Positions 9,032 to 19,871 of a stretch of DNA of 37,946 nucleotides are shown one piece after another. Both the position numbers and the translations under genes were made by a program. Origin of the DNA: a virus. The notes under the pieces were generated by a model. It had not been told where the DNA came from and searched no databases. It saw only the letters and a program-made list of their open reading frames with translations. Numbering within the stretch: the first letter of the stretch is position 1; every line of letters starts with the position of its first letter. The stretch covers positions 1-37,946 of IMG/VR virus record IMGVR_UViG_3300034073_002216. The stretch is one strand, 5' to 3'.

Positions 9032-9366
9032 TAGACCGTTGTCTTTTCCCAACCAAACGCAGTAACTGTTACCTTGCTTGCCGTATCTGCAAGACCCTGA
9101 AGTGTTTCTGTGGGAGCAAGGACGATGGCCGTATCAAAGATAATGCTGTCGTTTGCGCCGATTGGGGTTGCCGAAAACAAGTGATTCGCTCCAGATGCCG
9201 CGCTGCCAATTGACAAAGTGAATGTTCGGTCAACGGTATCGGTATTGCAAATGACAACCTGCTTGATTACTTCCGTAACGCCAGCACCTGCTGTGCAGAT
9301 GGTTGTCGTACTTGTTCCAAGTTGTGTTGGGCCGCCAAGTCTTGATTCTGCTCTTGATGTAGCCAT
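9031..9366 (-). CDS. Small conserved fibre-associated beta protein, copy 1
   Basis: This 111-residue paralogue of the protein at 2303-2638 begins MATSRAESRLGGP and ends TAFGWEKTTV. It preserves nearly all of the other copy's conserved blocks, including TTTICTA, EVIKQ, ICNTDT, PIGAND and TETLQGLAD. It starts 2 bases after the stop of the 109-residue fibre-base protein and overlaps the next glycine-rich gene as TAATG. No transmembrane segment, signal or enzymatic motif is visible. A structural connector role is inferred only from the identical placement of both copies. The 118-residue protein at 14724-15080 holds the same position in a third cassette and is weakly similar in length and composition. 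Confidence 0.82.
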   Translation of the reverse strand: MATSRAESRLGGPTQLGTSTTTICTAGAGVTEVIKQVVICNTDTVDRTFTLSIGSAASGANHLFSATPIGANDSIIFDTAIVLAPTETLQGLADTASKVTVTAFGWEKTTV

Positions 9367-9368
9367 TT

Positions 9369-9698
9369 CTATGCTCCAATATCCATAACCGAAATAGCCC
9401 CTTCAGAATCTGTCTCAAGGCCGCCACTTGCTGGGATTGCGCTCGAAATCCACGCCCCAGCAGTAGTGTCATAGGTCAAGACTTGTCCATTTGTCGGTGC
9501 TACCGTCAAATCTACATCACCGAGGTTGTCAATTGATGACAGAACAGATGCATTCAACTGGCTTGAAGTAATAGCCCCAGATGGGATGACCGCAACAACA
9601 CCCTGCAAAACCCATACAGAACCGTTGTACTGCCATGTCTTGCCGCCAGCGTTATAGGAATCGCCGCTTGATGGTGAATTTGGAAAATCTATAGGCAT
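9369..9698 (-). CDS. Short fibre-base protein with N-terminal docking module
   Basis: This 109-residue protein consists mostly of the shared N-terminal module ([24 protein letters not shown]). A single decapeptide-like unit (SGAITSSQLNAS) follows, then a segment with LGDVDLTVAPTNGQVLTYD and a C-terminus ending ISVMDIGA. The last residues match those of the much longer collagen-like protein at 2642-4414. It therefore looks like a minimal version of that fibre with shaft and collagen parts missing, or a base plate for adjacent fibre parts. The start overlaps the upstream stop as TAATG. The function is inferred from modularity. Confidence 0.78.
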   Translation of the reverse strand: MPIDFPNSPSSGDSYNAGGKTWQYNGSVWVLQGVVAVIPSGAITSSQLNASVLSSIDNLGDVDLTVAPTNGQVLTYDTTAGAWISSAIPASGGLETDSEGAISVMDIGA

Positions 9699-11068
9699 TA
9701 CGAAATCACCAGGCTTCCTGAAGAGTTGAATGTTCTGACGGTGTACGAGCCAGAAGTCGTGGCACTACCCCCTGTAATTGTAAGTCCTGTAGAACTCGAT
9801 GTCAGGTAACGAATGATGACAACCCCAGAACCACCACCGCCACCCCACGCGTTTGGTCCGTTTCCTTGACCACCGTTCCCAGTATTTGCCGCGCCCGCAC
9901 CACCGCCACCACCATTCCCGTAACCAACTCCACCAGCGGCTCTTGTCACTGATGTCCCAGTAATGCTTGACGCAACTCCAGGACCACCAGACGAACCAAG
10001 TCCACCAGCACCACCACCGCGTCGACCACCGCCGCCGCTTTCTCCTGCATAGCCTTGATTTGCTGTTCCTGCACCACCAGAACCAGTTACTCCGAAGGCA
10101 CTCGTACAGGAGCCTCCACCAGAGCCACCAGAACCACCATTAGCCAAAGACGCATCGCTGTTCTCTGATGCACCACCACCGCCACCAACGCACGAAATTG
10201 TATGGAACGCCGATGAATTACCGCTACCAGCACCGACTGTGACTGTGTAGGTTCCAGGTGACAGAACAAGTGGTGATTCTGCTGAAGCCCCACCACCAGA
10301 GGATTCTCCAGAGACGGAAGAACGGTAGCCACCACCACCGCCACCACCGCTTCTGCTGTACCCACCAGCGCCTCCCGCTGCGACTACGACATACTCGACA
10401 GAAATTTCCGTAGTAGTTGTGAATGAAACACCAGAAGATGCAACTCCGCTTCCAATTTCATTGACGCCACGCAACTGAGCAACATATGCTGTTCCCATTG
10501 AAAGCCCGCTGATGGTAATCGGGCTCGTGGAGTCTGCTGGAGATAGTGCTGTCCATGAACCGTATGTACTACCACCATTTGTAGAAAGTCTGTACTCGTA
10601 ATTACTAATCGCGGAAATAGGTGAAGACCCAGCAGTAAATGAAATAGCAACACTCGTGCTAGACGCAACAGCACTAAGGGAAGTCGGTGCGGATGGGGGT
10701 CTTAGTCCAACTGGCAACCATGTTGAGCCATCCCAAATTAAAAACGCATTAGTGTCAGTTTCAAAAATTGGTTTTCCAGATGACGGGGTTTCTGGTCGTG
10801 TCGTAGATGTGCAAACCGTAAGGATATTGACAGCACTATCAATTTTTGCTGACGTAACGGCATTAGCGGCGATTTTTGCGGTTGTCACTGCGTTGCTTGC
10901 GATTTTTGCAGTAGTCACTGAATTGGAAGCGAGTTCAGATTCCGTAACTGAAGCAACACCCAAGGCAGAACTGTTGAGTTCCCAAATTGTTCCGTTCCAG
11001 GTCCATGTACGCGTTCCAACGGTATAAGTGTCGCCATTTGTCGGAGATGAAGGAAATGAAAGCGGCAT
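9698..11068 (-). CDS. Modular tail fibre: docking, decapeptides, FN3, glycine-rich adhesin
   Basis: The protein has 456 residues. Residues 1-31 are the docking-like module (MPLSFPSSPTNGDTYTVG). About 39-78 are four decapeptides (SNSVTTAKIA type). About 84-121 is module B (CTSTTRP, ETDT, IWDGSTW). About 122-219 is a fibronectin type III-like domain (PPSAPTSLSAV, SNYEYRLSTNGGSTY, ITISGLSMGTAY, TTTT). About 223-420 is polyglycine-rich, and the end is a beta tail SYTVRTFNSSGSLVIS. It is a close paralogue of the next gene upstream with the same domain order, so a tandem duplication is very likely. The glycine-rich heads differ most, as expected of an adhesin. Confidence 0.83.
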   Translation of the reverse strand: MPLSFPSSPTNGDTYTVGTRTWTWNGTIWELNSSALGVASVTESELASNSVTTAKIASNAVTTAKIAANAVTSAKIDSAVNILTVCTSTTRPETPSSGKPIFETDTNAFLIWDGSTWLPVGLRPPSAPTSLSAVASSTSVAISFTAGSSPISAISNYEYRLSTNGGSTYGSWTALSPADSTSPITISGLSMGTAYVAQLRGVNEIGSGVASSGVSFTTTTEISVEYVVVAAGGAGGYSRSGGGGGGGYRSSVSGESSGGGASAESPLVLSPGTYTVTVGAGSGNSSAFHTISCVGGGGGASENSDASLANGGSGGSGGGSCTSAFGVTGSGGAGTANQGYAGESGGGGRRGGGAGGLGSSGGPGVASSITGTSVTRAAGGVGYGNGGGGGAGAANTGNGGQGNGPNAWGGGGGSGVVIIRYLTSSSTGLTITGGSATTSGSYTVRTFNSSGSLVIS

Positions 11069-12516
11069 TACGCAACCACCAAACTGCTTGAGGAATTAAA
11101 CGTATGGATTGTGTATGAACCAGACGTCGTTGTTGTGCCACCACTAATTGTAAATCCTGAAGCGGTCTTTTCAGATGTCAAATATCGAACAATTACCACA
11201 CCAGAGCCACCATTGCCACCGTTGTATGGCGCACCTTGCCAGTTTCCACCGCCACCACCGCCACCAGTGTTGGCGGTTCCAGCAACTCCGCCGTTCGCGC
11301 TTGCCCCACCGCCACCAGTTCCACCAGTTATTCCGTTTCCGTAGTCCCCACCACCGCCACCACCACCGCCGCGAGTCACTGCAGTTCCAGTAATAGAAGA
11401 TGAAACACCGTTGCCACCAGCACCACCCCATGTATTTCCTGCGTTTGCTCCCGCCTGGCCAGCACCACCACCGCCGCCAGAGCCATTGGGGTACGAACCG
11501 TTCCCACCCGCGTAACCCTGACCAGCAGTTCCTGCTGCGCCAGTGGTGTCACCCGTGTATCTACCGCCACCACCAGAACCACCAGTCGTTCTAGTCGAAC
11601 CACCCGCACCGCCGCCGATTGATGTGATTCCATTAAAAACGGAGTTGTTTCCTGGATTCGAGTTTGCCGCCCCTCCGCTTCCAACCGTCACCGTGTAGGT
11701 TCCAGTACCAATGCTCATCGACGCCTCGGCAGAAGCACCTCCACCAGATGTTGCACCAGAAACATTTGTGCGATAGCCACCTGCACCGCCACCGCCACCG
11801 CGCTCGTAACCACCAGCGCCGCCACCCGCAATCACGAGATATTCGACAGCAATTGTTGATGTCGTTGTAAATGACACAGTGGATGACTCGGGTCCTGCGC
11901 CAACATCATTTACGGCTCTTAATTTCGCAACATATGCTGTAGCCATTGAAAGACCGCTAATAGTTATTGGCGACGTTGAATCTGCTGGCGAAAGTGCTGT
12001 CCACGAACCGTACGAACTTCCACCATTTGTGGATATTGCATATTCATAATTACTGATTGGAGAAATATATGACGCCCCAGCGGTAAATGAGATACTTACT
12101 GTTGTTGTCGATGGGGTAGCAGAAAGACTAGTCGGTGCTGCTGGGGGGTATAAGCCGACTGGAATCCATGTTGAACCGTTCCAGATTCGGAACGACTTCG
12201 TATCGGTCTCAAAAATAGTTGCACCAACAGATGGCGAGCCTGGCCGCGTGCCTGAAGTGCACGTCTCCATAACGATTACGTCTGAATTTAGTTTTGCTTG
12301 AGTAACGCTAGACGAAGCAAGTTTCCCAGTAGTAATTGCGTCCGACTGAATCTTGTTGGCAGTTACGGCATTTGAGGCAAGTTCGGTAGATGTTACCGAA
12401 CCACTAGGTATGCCAGTTCCGCTGACTTCCCAGATAGTTCCGTTCCATGACCACGTTCTTTGCCCGAGCGTGTATGTATCACCAACGCTCGGAGAAGACG
12501 GGAATGAAATTGGCAT
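11068..12516 (-). CDS. Modular tail fibre: docking, decapeptides, FN3, glycine-rich adhesin
   Basis: The protein has 482 residues and the same layout as the 456-residue neighbour. It has docking module MPISFPSSPSVGDTY, then four decapeptides (SNAVTANKIQ type). Module B follows (CTSGTRP, FETDT, IWNGSTW). The FN3-like domain has PPAAPTSLSATPS, SNYEYAISTNGGSSY and ITISGLSMATAY. A longer polyglycine head precedes a tail SYTIHTFNSSSSLVVA. Conserved stretches such as WTALSPADSTSPITISGLSM are shared with the neighbour, while the glycine-rich loops are different. The ATG overlaps the stop of the 121-residue gene in the sequence GGTGAGTAATGCC. It is likely part of the fibre or receptor-binding complex. 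Confidence 0.83.
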   Translation of the reverse strand: MPISFPSSPSVGDTYTLGQRTWSWNGTIWEVSGTGIPSGSVTSTELASNAVTANKIQSDAITTGKLASSSVTQAKLNSDVIVMETCTSGTRPGSPSVGATIFETDTKSFRIWNGSTWIPVGLYPPAAPTSLSATPSTTTVSISFTAGASYISPISNYEYAISTNGGSSYGSWTALSPADSTSPITISGLSMATAYVAKLRAVNDVGAGPESSTVSFTTTSTIAVEYLVIAGGGAGGYERGGGGGAGGYRTNVSGATSGGGASAEASMSIGTGTYTVTVGSGGAANSNPGNNSVFNGITSIGGGAGGSTRTTGGSGGGGRYTGDTTGAAGTAGQGYAGGNGSYPNGSGGGGGAGQAGANAGNTWGGAGGNGVSSSITGTAVTRGGGGGGGGDYGNGITGGTGGGGASANGGVAGTANTGGGGGGGNWQGAPYNGGNGGSGVVIVRYLTSEKTASGFTISGGTTTTSGSYTIHTFNSSSSLVVA

Positions 12517-12881
12517 TACTCACCAAGATTTTGCTCTTGCCACTCCTGAGCCTCTTCGTCCCATGACCAGAATCCTTCTTCTGGGCGCGGTGTCGGTGGG
12601 TCCCAATCAGCCGTATCTTCATTGAGGGTCCAAGATGGGAAAGGCTTCGGAGCAATGAACGCATCAAGTTCTTCGTTGTATGTGTAGCCCATACCTGCAT
12701 AACGAACGCGCATATTGCTGTTGTAGGAAGTCTGCTTCCATGTGCCGCCAAGCAGGTTGTTGCAAAAGGCTGCCCCAACTGCTTCCGACTCATTGCCGTC
12801 TGCGTCCTTGCAATCGTCGTTGGAAACCACAATTACGCGAAGAACTACGTTGTTGTCATCAATTTCTGCAAAGTGTGCCAT
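12516..12881 (-). CDS. Conserved small phage protein next to fibres
   Basis: This 121-residue acidic, tryptophan-rich protein starts MAHFAEIDDNNVVLRVIVV and contains GTWKQTSYN, RYAGMGYTYNEELDAFIAP and PFPSWTLN, with a Trp/Glu-rich end. Proteins with the pattern W-x-Q-T-S-Y-N, Y-A-G-x-G-Y-x-Y and A-F-I-A-P-x-P are very common in phages of aquatic bacteria, usually close to tail fibre genes, and have no established function. AAGGAG lies 5 bases before the ATG. The stop overlaps the fibre start as TAATG. A structural or fibre-assembly role is possible from context. Confidence 0.8.
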   Translation of the reverse strand: MAHFAEIDDNNVVLRVIVVSNDDCKDADGNESEAVGAAFCNNLLGGTWKQTSYNSNMRVRYAGMGYTYNEELDAFIAPKPFPSWTLNEDTADWDPPTPRPEEGFWSWDEEAQEWQEQNLGE

Positions 12882-12912
12882 TTTGTCTCCTTATGCCACT
12901 CATTATAGATGA

Positions 12913-14724
12913 TTAGAAGGTTATAGAGCCAGATGCAGTAAATACATATATGTGGTATCCACTTGCATTTAAATACGTCGGTGAACCAGTCGTCGACGCA
13001 GCCCGCGAAAGACTGTTCGGCCAACGAAATATTACTACACCAGACCCACCATTTGCTCCAGAGCCATCAGATGGGTGGGAGCCGCCACCGCCACCGCCAC
13101 CAGTGTTTGCCGTTCCCGCACCCGCCGCAGATGTATAGCCACCAACCCCTCCGCCCCCTAGCCCGCCAGAACCAGGAGTTCTGGCCCCTGTATTTGTGTT
13201 TTGCGAACCGCCGCCACCACCGCCACGCGTTACCGATGCTCCAGTTATCAAAGAAGAGAGTCCGTTGCCTCCGTTGCCCCCATTTGTAGTGCTCCATACC
13301 CCACCAACTGCTCCAGCACCACCACCTCCGCCGCCTCCAAGGGCAACGCTGCCTGTATGCCCGCCGTTACCGCCCGCATAACCCTGAAGCGCGGTACCAG
13401 CAGCACCCGTATTAGCCTGAACACCAGACCCGCTACCACCACCTCCGCCGCCACCAGAGCCGCCACTATATCCAGAGAAGGCCGCTTGCATTCCGCCCCT
13501 ACCTCCGCCAGTTGATGTGATTGTGCTGATGGTGCTTCCAGAAATTGAAGAATTTCCCCCGTCAGTATGCGCGCCTGCCGCCACTCTCCCAGTTCCACCA
13601 GACCCGACAGTGACAGTGAATGTCGCCCCAACTGAATAACTAATCGGTGCTTCTGCTGCTGAACCGCCCCCACTCGTCTCTTCGATTACGGAAGAACGGT
13701 AGCCGCCAGCACCGCCACCTCCGCCGCCACCGCTACCAGAACCACCACCACCTCCGCCACCTCCACCAATCACCAGATATTCGATTATCGGCCGTGGCGC
13801 AAAAAGAATATTTCCGCTAGATGTGAATGTAATGGTTATATAAGTTCCATCTGTGGTTTGAGTACCACCATAAACAAACCAATTTGTTAATTCACCAATA
13901 AGAAAACGTAGCGTCACAATTCCTGATTGCCCACTATTCGTGCCAGAACTTCCTGCCCCATAACCAGATGGTCGCCCAGATGCACTTAAGTTTGCATTGG
14001 TCAAAATATTTGAAACATAACTACTTCCACCACCACCAGCGGAACCAGGATTTGCTCCCGAACCAGCACCGCCTCCCCAGTATCCTCCTCCGCCTCCGCC
14101 GCCACCACCGCCATCGCCAGAACCAGAGCAATCACCACCCAATAGTGCCCCAGCAGCAGTGGTGCCACTCGGTCCAGTACCAGCAGCACTCTGCGTTCCG
14201 CCAGTTCCACCAGAAGCGGAACCAGCACCGCCATTTCCGCCAGTTGAGCCGCCGCCATTACCGCCGACTGCGCCCTCCCATGCCCCACCACCGCCACCAC
14301 CAGCGACAACGAGAGCGTTCCCCTGACTTACTGTCCGTGTACTGAAAAATCCAGAATACCCACCACCTTGCCCCCCATAACCAAGAGAGCCAGCAAGCCC
14401 ACCATTACCCGCTGGGCGCGTCCCAGGTCCAGCGTTTGCTGCCATTGCCGCCCCACCACCGCCGACAACAATCGAAAATACTTCAGCCGTGGTAACTCGA
14501 TATGTTGCAGTTACATACCCACCAGAACCGCCAGACCCACCAGCGCCATTCGCATGTCCACCACCGCCACCAGCACCTAATGCAGCGACATCAACATAAA
14601 TAGATTGATTGGACCAATTCCCAGCACCGTTTTCCTGTTGTTGCTCAACAAGTGACCATATTCCAGAGGGAATTACCGCCCCAGATATCGACTTTGGCCC
14701 AATGCGTCCGCCACGTCTACCCAT
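12913..14724 (-). CDS. Double glycine-rich adhesin-like tail protein
   Basis: The 603-residue protein begins MGRRGGRIGPKSISGAV, then SGIWSLVEQQQ, a start seen in many phage glycine-rich virion proteins. A first glycine-rich domain (VDVAALGAGGGGG) runs to about residue 265 and ends VTLRFLIGEL. A beta strand motif (YITITFTSSGNILFA) leads into IEYLVIGGGGGGGGG and a second glycine-rich domain ending SGVVIFRWPNS. The closing tail is YHIYVFTASGSITF. It resembles the two-domain partial protein at 1-1409 in layout. Its start overlaps the stop of the 118-residue protein as TAATG. A role as distal receptor-binding protein is inferred. Confidence 0.8.
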   Translation of the reverse strand: MGRRGGRIGPKSISGAVIPSGIWSLVEQQQENGAGNWSNQSIYVDVAALGAGGGGGHANGAGGSGGSGGYVTATYRVTTAEVFSIVVGGGGAAMAANAGPGTRPAGNGGLAGSLGYGGQGGGYSGFFSTRTVSQGNALVVAGGGGGGAWEGAVGGNGGGSTGGNGGAGSASGGTGGTQSAAGTGPSGTTAAGALLGGDCSGSGDGGGGGGGGGGYWGGGAGSGANPGSAGGGGSSYVSNILTNANLSASGRPSGYGAGSSGTNSGQSGIVTLRFLIGELTNWFVYGGTQTTDGTYITITFTSSGNILFAPRPIIEYLVIGGGGGGGGGSGSGGGGGGGAGGYRSSVIEETSGGGSAAEAPISYSVGATFTVTVGSGGTGRVAAGAHTDGGNSSISGSTISTITSTGGGRGGMQAAFSGYSGGSGGGGGGGSGSGVQANTGAAGTALQGYAGGNGGHTGSVALGGGGGGGAGAVGGVWSTTNGGNGGNGLSSLITGASVTRGGGGGGSQNTNTGARTPGSGGLGGGGVGGYTSAAGAGTANTGGGGGGGSHPSDGSGANGGSGVVIFRWPNSLSRAASTTGSPTYLNASGYHIYVFTASGSITF

Positions 14725-15080
14725 TAACTAATTTCCTCATAAGAGCAAATTGCATCTGCTGGCTCGCCTTGACCACCAGAGACGACATAAATTGACCAAT
14801 CCTCTTCTAGGTAGATTGGCTTAGACAAAACGTCGAGGGTGCTATCTGCTGGTATTGAAATGGTGCTTGCTAAATAAAAACTTTCATTCACGCCCTGGAG
14901 ATAAACGCTCACATTTACAGCAGCACTACCTTCTCTATTTGAGATGTACAAAGCATTTATTTTAAAAACTTTGTTGCTTTGCCCAGGATTTGATACAAGT
15001 ACTTGTGCCTGTCCAGACAAGGCCTTTCCAGCGGTCTTGCCTGTAATTGTGGTTACGTTAACGATATTTGGTGCGGCCAT
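14724..15080 (-). CDS. Small fibre-associated beta protein
   Basis: This 118-residue protein starts MAAPNIVNVTTITGKTAG and continues QVLVSNPGQSNKVFKINALY, SVYLQ, TISIPADSTLDVL, ICSYEEIS. The pattern is that of a small beta-sandwich virion protein. It lies between the 891-residue collagen-like fibre and a glycine-rich adhesin, the same place held by the two 111-residue proteins in their cassettes. AAGGAG is 5 bases upstream of the ATG. Sequence similarity to the 111-residue family is too low to assert homology by eye, although length, topology and context agree. The exact function is unknown. Confidence 0.75.
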   Translation of the reverse strand: MAAPNIVNVTTITGKTAGKALSGQAQVLVSNPGQSNKVFKINALYISNREGSAAVNVSVYLQGVNESFYLASTISIPADSTLDVLSKPIYLEEDWSIYVVSGGQGEPADAICSYEEIS

Positions 15081-15089
15081 GATTTCTCC

Positions 15090-17783
<2,694 letters not shown>

Positions 17784-17819
17784 TTATGTTCCGAATGACC
17801 CCTCAAGGTCAATCATATG

Positions 17820-19112
17820 TTAGCCCGTGACGACGATTGTGTAGTCGTTCGCGCTAATTGTTCCGTTCAGCACGACAGAAACCGTGTTGCTATTTGCTCT
17901 TGTTACATCGCCGAAAACGGTTGCGCCAGAAGAAACCTCATAAACCTGGACAGTAACGTCTGTCGTATTAAAATTATGCGTGACTGTTGTCGTCGACGTT
18001 CCGCCCACACTTGCGGCACATCCTTGTTTTGCAATTCTTGCAAGTGCTGGAGTGCTTGTCGTGCGACCCGTTGCTTCGGACGAAGCAGAAGCAAGATTCG
18101 TTCTTGCCCCAGATTCGGTCGATGCGCCAGTACCACCATCGGCAACAGCGACATCCGTACCATTCCAAACACCAGTCGTAATCGTACCGAGGGTCGTGAT
18201 GCTTGACTGACCAACGTAGGTAGAAGCAATGTCTACTGCGTCGCTAGTAATTGCTGTTCTGTCAGCAACAACGTTGACATTGAGAACGTTGCCTGACTTC
18301 GAAAGTCCGTCACCAGCAAGAATCGTTCCAGCGACTGAGAAGAGGGCCCATGTCAGACCAGTTGTGCCAACGGTGATTGTTCCATCGGTCGTCAATACCC
18401 AACCGCTGTCTGCGTTGACGGTACCTTCTTCAACGAAAGTAAATGCGCCAGGTGTTACTTCTGCATCGGAATCAAAGTCTGTTGCACGAACAGCAGCGCC
18501 ACTTGCCTGAACAACGTAGATACCGTTTTCAGAAGAAGTGCTCTGGTTCTTAACAAGGACTCGGTCGCCAGTAGCAAGAGTTACCGTCGTATCAAGCGTA
18601 TCGCCGTCTTCGAGGTCGGTTGCAATATTGATTGGACCAGTGGTGGCTGCGCGTACCGACTGCTTGACGTCAAGTCCAGAGCGTGCGGCATCTACATAGC
18701 CCTTTGTTGCAGCATGTGCTGGGTCGGTTGGGTCGGAAATCTTAATATTCCCGTTTGCATCTCTTTTAACAAGTTTTGACGCAGTGTTATCCGAAGTTGC
18801 GTCGTTGATGGTGTTCCAGAATGTACTGGAGAGCAAACCAGCGCTGTCTGTATCGGCAAGATTCAGCGTGAGGGTGATTTCACCGTTGGATTCACCAATG
18901 GTGATTGCATCCGTGTAGGAACCACCAGAGATGACCGAATGGAGCATCTTGCGCCATGCGGAACCCGAATAGACCTTAATTGTGTCTTCGGTGGAGTTGT
19001 AAATGAGACGGCCCTCGAACAGGTTTGTGTTCGGGTCCGAACCAACGACCTCAAATCGTCCGTTGACTAACTGATTTTGATTGAGGTCAATGTTTGTAAG
19101 AAATTTTGTCAT
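17820..19112 (-). CDS. Tail fibre protein
   Basis: This 430-residue protein begins MTKFLTNIDLNQNQLVNGRFE, a common start in phage fibre proteins that dock to the baseplate. It carries IYNSTEDTIKVYSGSAWRKM, HAATKGYVDAARSGLDVK and RVLVKNQSTSSENGIYVV, then WNGTDVAVADGGTGAS, all typical of phage fibre shaft regions. The C-terminal domain (TTTVTHNFNTTDVTVQVYE to NDYTIVVTG) resembles the small protein just upstream in style and likely folds as a beta receptor-binding or knob domain. AAGGA lies 7 bases before the ATG. The gap of 54 bases downstream has no clear gene. It is probably the first true fibre of the cluster. Confidence 0.87.
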   Translation of the reverse strand: MTKFLTNIDLNQNQLVNGRFEVVGSDPNTNLFEGRLIYNSTEDTIKVYSGSAWRKMLHSVISGGSYTDAITIGESNGEITLTLNLADTDSAGLLSSTFWNTINDATSDNTASKLVKRDANGNIKISDPTDPAHAATKGYVDAARSGLDVKQSVRAATTGPINIATDLEDGDTLDTTVTLATGDRVLVKNQSTSSENGIYVVQASGAAVRATDFDSDAEVTPGAFTFVEEGTVNADSGWVLTTDGTITVGTTGLTWALFSVAGTILAGDGLSKSGNVLNVNVVADRTAITSDAVDIASTYVGQSSITTLGTITTGVWNGTDVAVADGGTGASTESGARTNLASASSEATGRTTSTPALARIAKQGCAASVGGTSTTTVTHNFNTTDVTVQVYEVSSGATVFGDVTRANSNTVSVVLNGTISANDYTIVVTG

Positions 19113-19121
19113 TACGGGTCC

Positions 19122-19433
19122 TTACGTCAGATATGCATAACCTGCGAACGCTGCAGAAAAGTTTACTACAATCTGGCTATCGCTATTGTAGGTGACGTCA
19201 CCAACCACAACTGTTTTAGCGGTGTCCACTACCATGACCGATGGGTATCCACCCAATGTGTGATTTATTGTCCAGGTGCTCGACACTGTATTTTGAGTGT
19301 GAACATGGCGTCTTGTGAGAATCGTCTGGCTACTACCAGTATTGAGCGTGATGAGATTAGGCGCTACTTCGTCAACATTTACGTCTATTCTGACGTCCTC
19401 GACAAGAACCTGATTGGGGACTGCGTTGCTCAT
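19122..19433 (-). CDS. Small fibre/baseplate-associated protein
   Basis: The protein has 103 residues with two parts: an N-terminal segment beginning MSNAVPNQVLVEDVRIDVNV and a C-terminal domain with SSTWTINHTLGGYPSVMVVD, VVVGDVTYNS and FAGYAYLT. The latter pattern is widespread in phages as a short domain that ends fibre proteins. The start overlaps the upstream stop as ATGA, so translation is probably coupled. A likely role is a connector or small fibre component. The exact function is not established. Confidence 0.75.
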   Translation of the reverse strand: MSNAVPNQVLVEDVRIDVNVDEVAPNLITLNTGSSQTILTRRHVHTQNTVSSTWTINHTLGGYPSVMVVDTAKTVVVGDVTYNSDSQIVVNFSAAFAGYAYLT

Positions 19434-19804
19434 CGAGTCACCTCTTGTGAAAGCGTAAAGTCGCCCTGAAGGATTCTGTCAACGACGCCAGTAGATGAAA
19501 TAATCTCAAGGTCATAAACACCAGAACTTGTAAGCGCAGCAGTATCGGCGGCGGTAATAAGCAATTCAATAATTCCTGTCGGACCACCGAGGGTAATGCG
19601 GCCGTTTTCAGTCGTAAGAGAAATTAAGGTCGTAGTGGATTCGACGGTCCTTCTCACCTGCATGCGTGCTGTGTAGCCAGTAAAATTCCATGGCAAATAG
19701 GTCGGGTCGGAGACAGGGCTGAGCGGGTCTGGGTACTTCATAGTAAGGGTCCGACTAAACGTGGACCCCTGCTGACAAGTAATGTTGTAAATCCCAGCAA
19801 GCAT
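19430..19804 (-). CDS. Baseplate/fibre adaptor-like virion protein
   Basis: The 124-residue protein starts MLAGIYNITCQQGSTFSRTL and includes WNFTGYTARMQVRR, VYDLEIISSTGVVDRILQGD and SQEVTR at the end. This pattern matches a widespread small phage virion protein, sometimes compared with the N-terminal part of upper baseplate proteins that join fibres to the baseplate. It occupies the point between baseplate and fibre genes, in keeping with such a role. TAGGAG lies about 10 bases upstream, inside a predicted hairpin. It overlaps the next gene by 4 bases. Confidence 0.72.
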   Translation of the reverse strand: MLAGIYNITCQQGSTFSRTLTMKYPDPLSPVSDPTYLPWNFTGYTARMQVRRTVESTTTLISLTTENGRITLGGPTGIIELLITAADTAALTSSGVYDLEIISSTGVVDRILQGDFTLSQEVTR

Positions 19805-19805
19805 T

Positions 19806-19846
19806 GACGCGCGCTCCTAACTGTCGCGTCCTAATTGTAGATTAGG
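19806..19846 (-). promoter_or_regulatory. Two adjacent inverted repeats between holin and fibre block
   Basis: Two perfect six-base stems are visible in this 67-base gap. CCTAAT and ATTAGG flank a five-base loop at 19830-19846. GACGCG and CGCGTC flank a 13-base loop at 19806-19830. The second loop contains the TAGGAG likely used by the 124-residue gene, so folding could limit its translation. No T-run follows either stem, so a standard intrinsic terminator is not supported. Function is inferred. Confidence 0.35.
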
Positions 19847-19871
19847 TAGCCCAAAAGAGCGGGCACCATTG

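Noticed and set aside
12902-12907. Perfect TATAAT on the minus strand before the 121-residue gene
   Set aside because: No convincing -35 hexamer is found 16-18 bases upstream, and it sits in a dense operon. It may be chance in an AT-rich gap.
17784-17816. Ten-codon frame MIDLEGSFGT in the gap after the 430-residue fibre, in frame beyond its stop
   Set aside because: It has no ribosome binding site and is too short to assess. The ending FGT resembles the FGS end of another fibre, but this can be chance, and readthrough cannot be shown.
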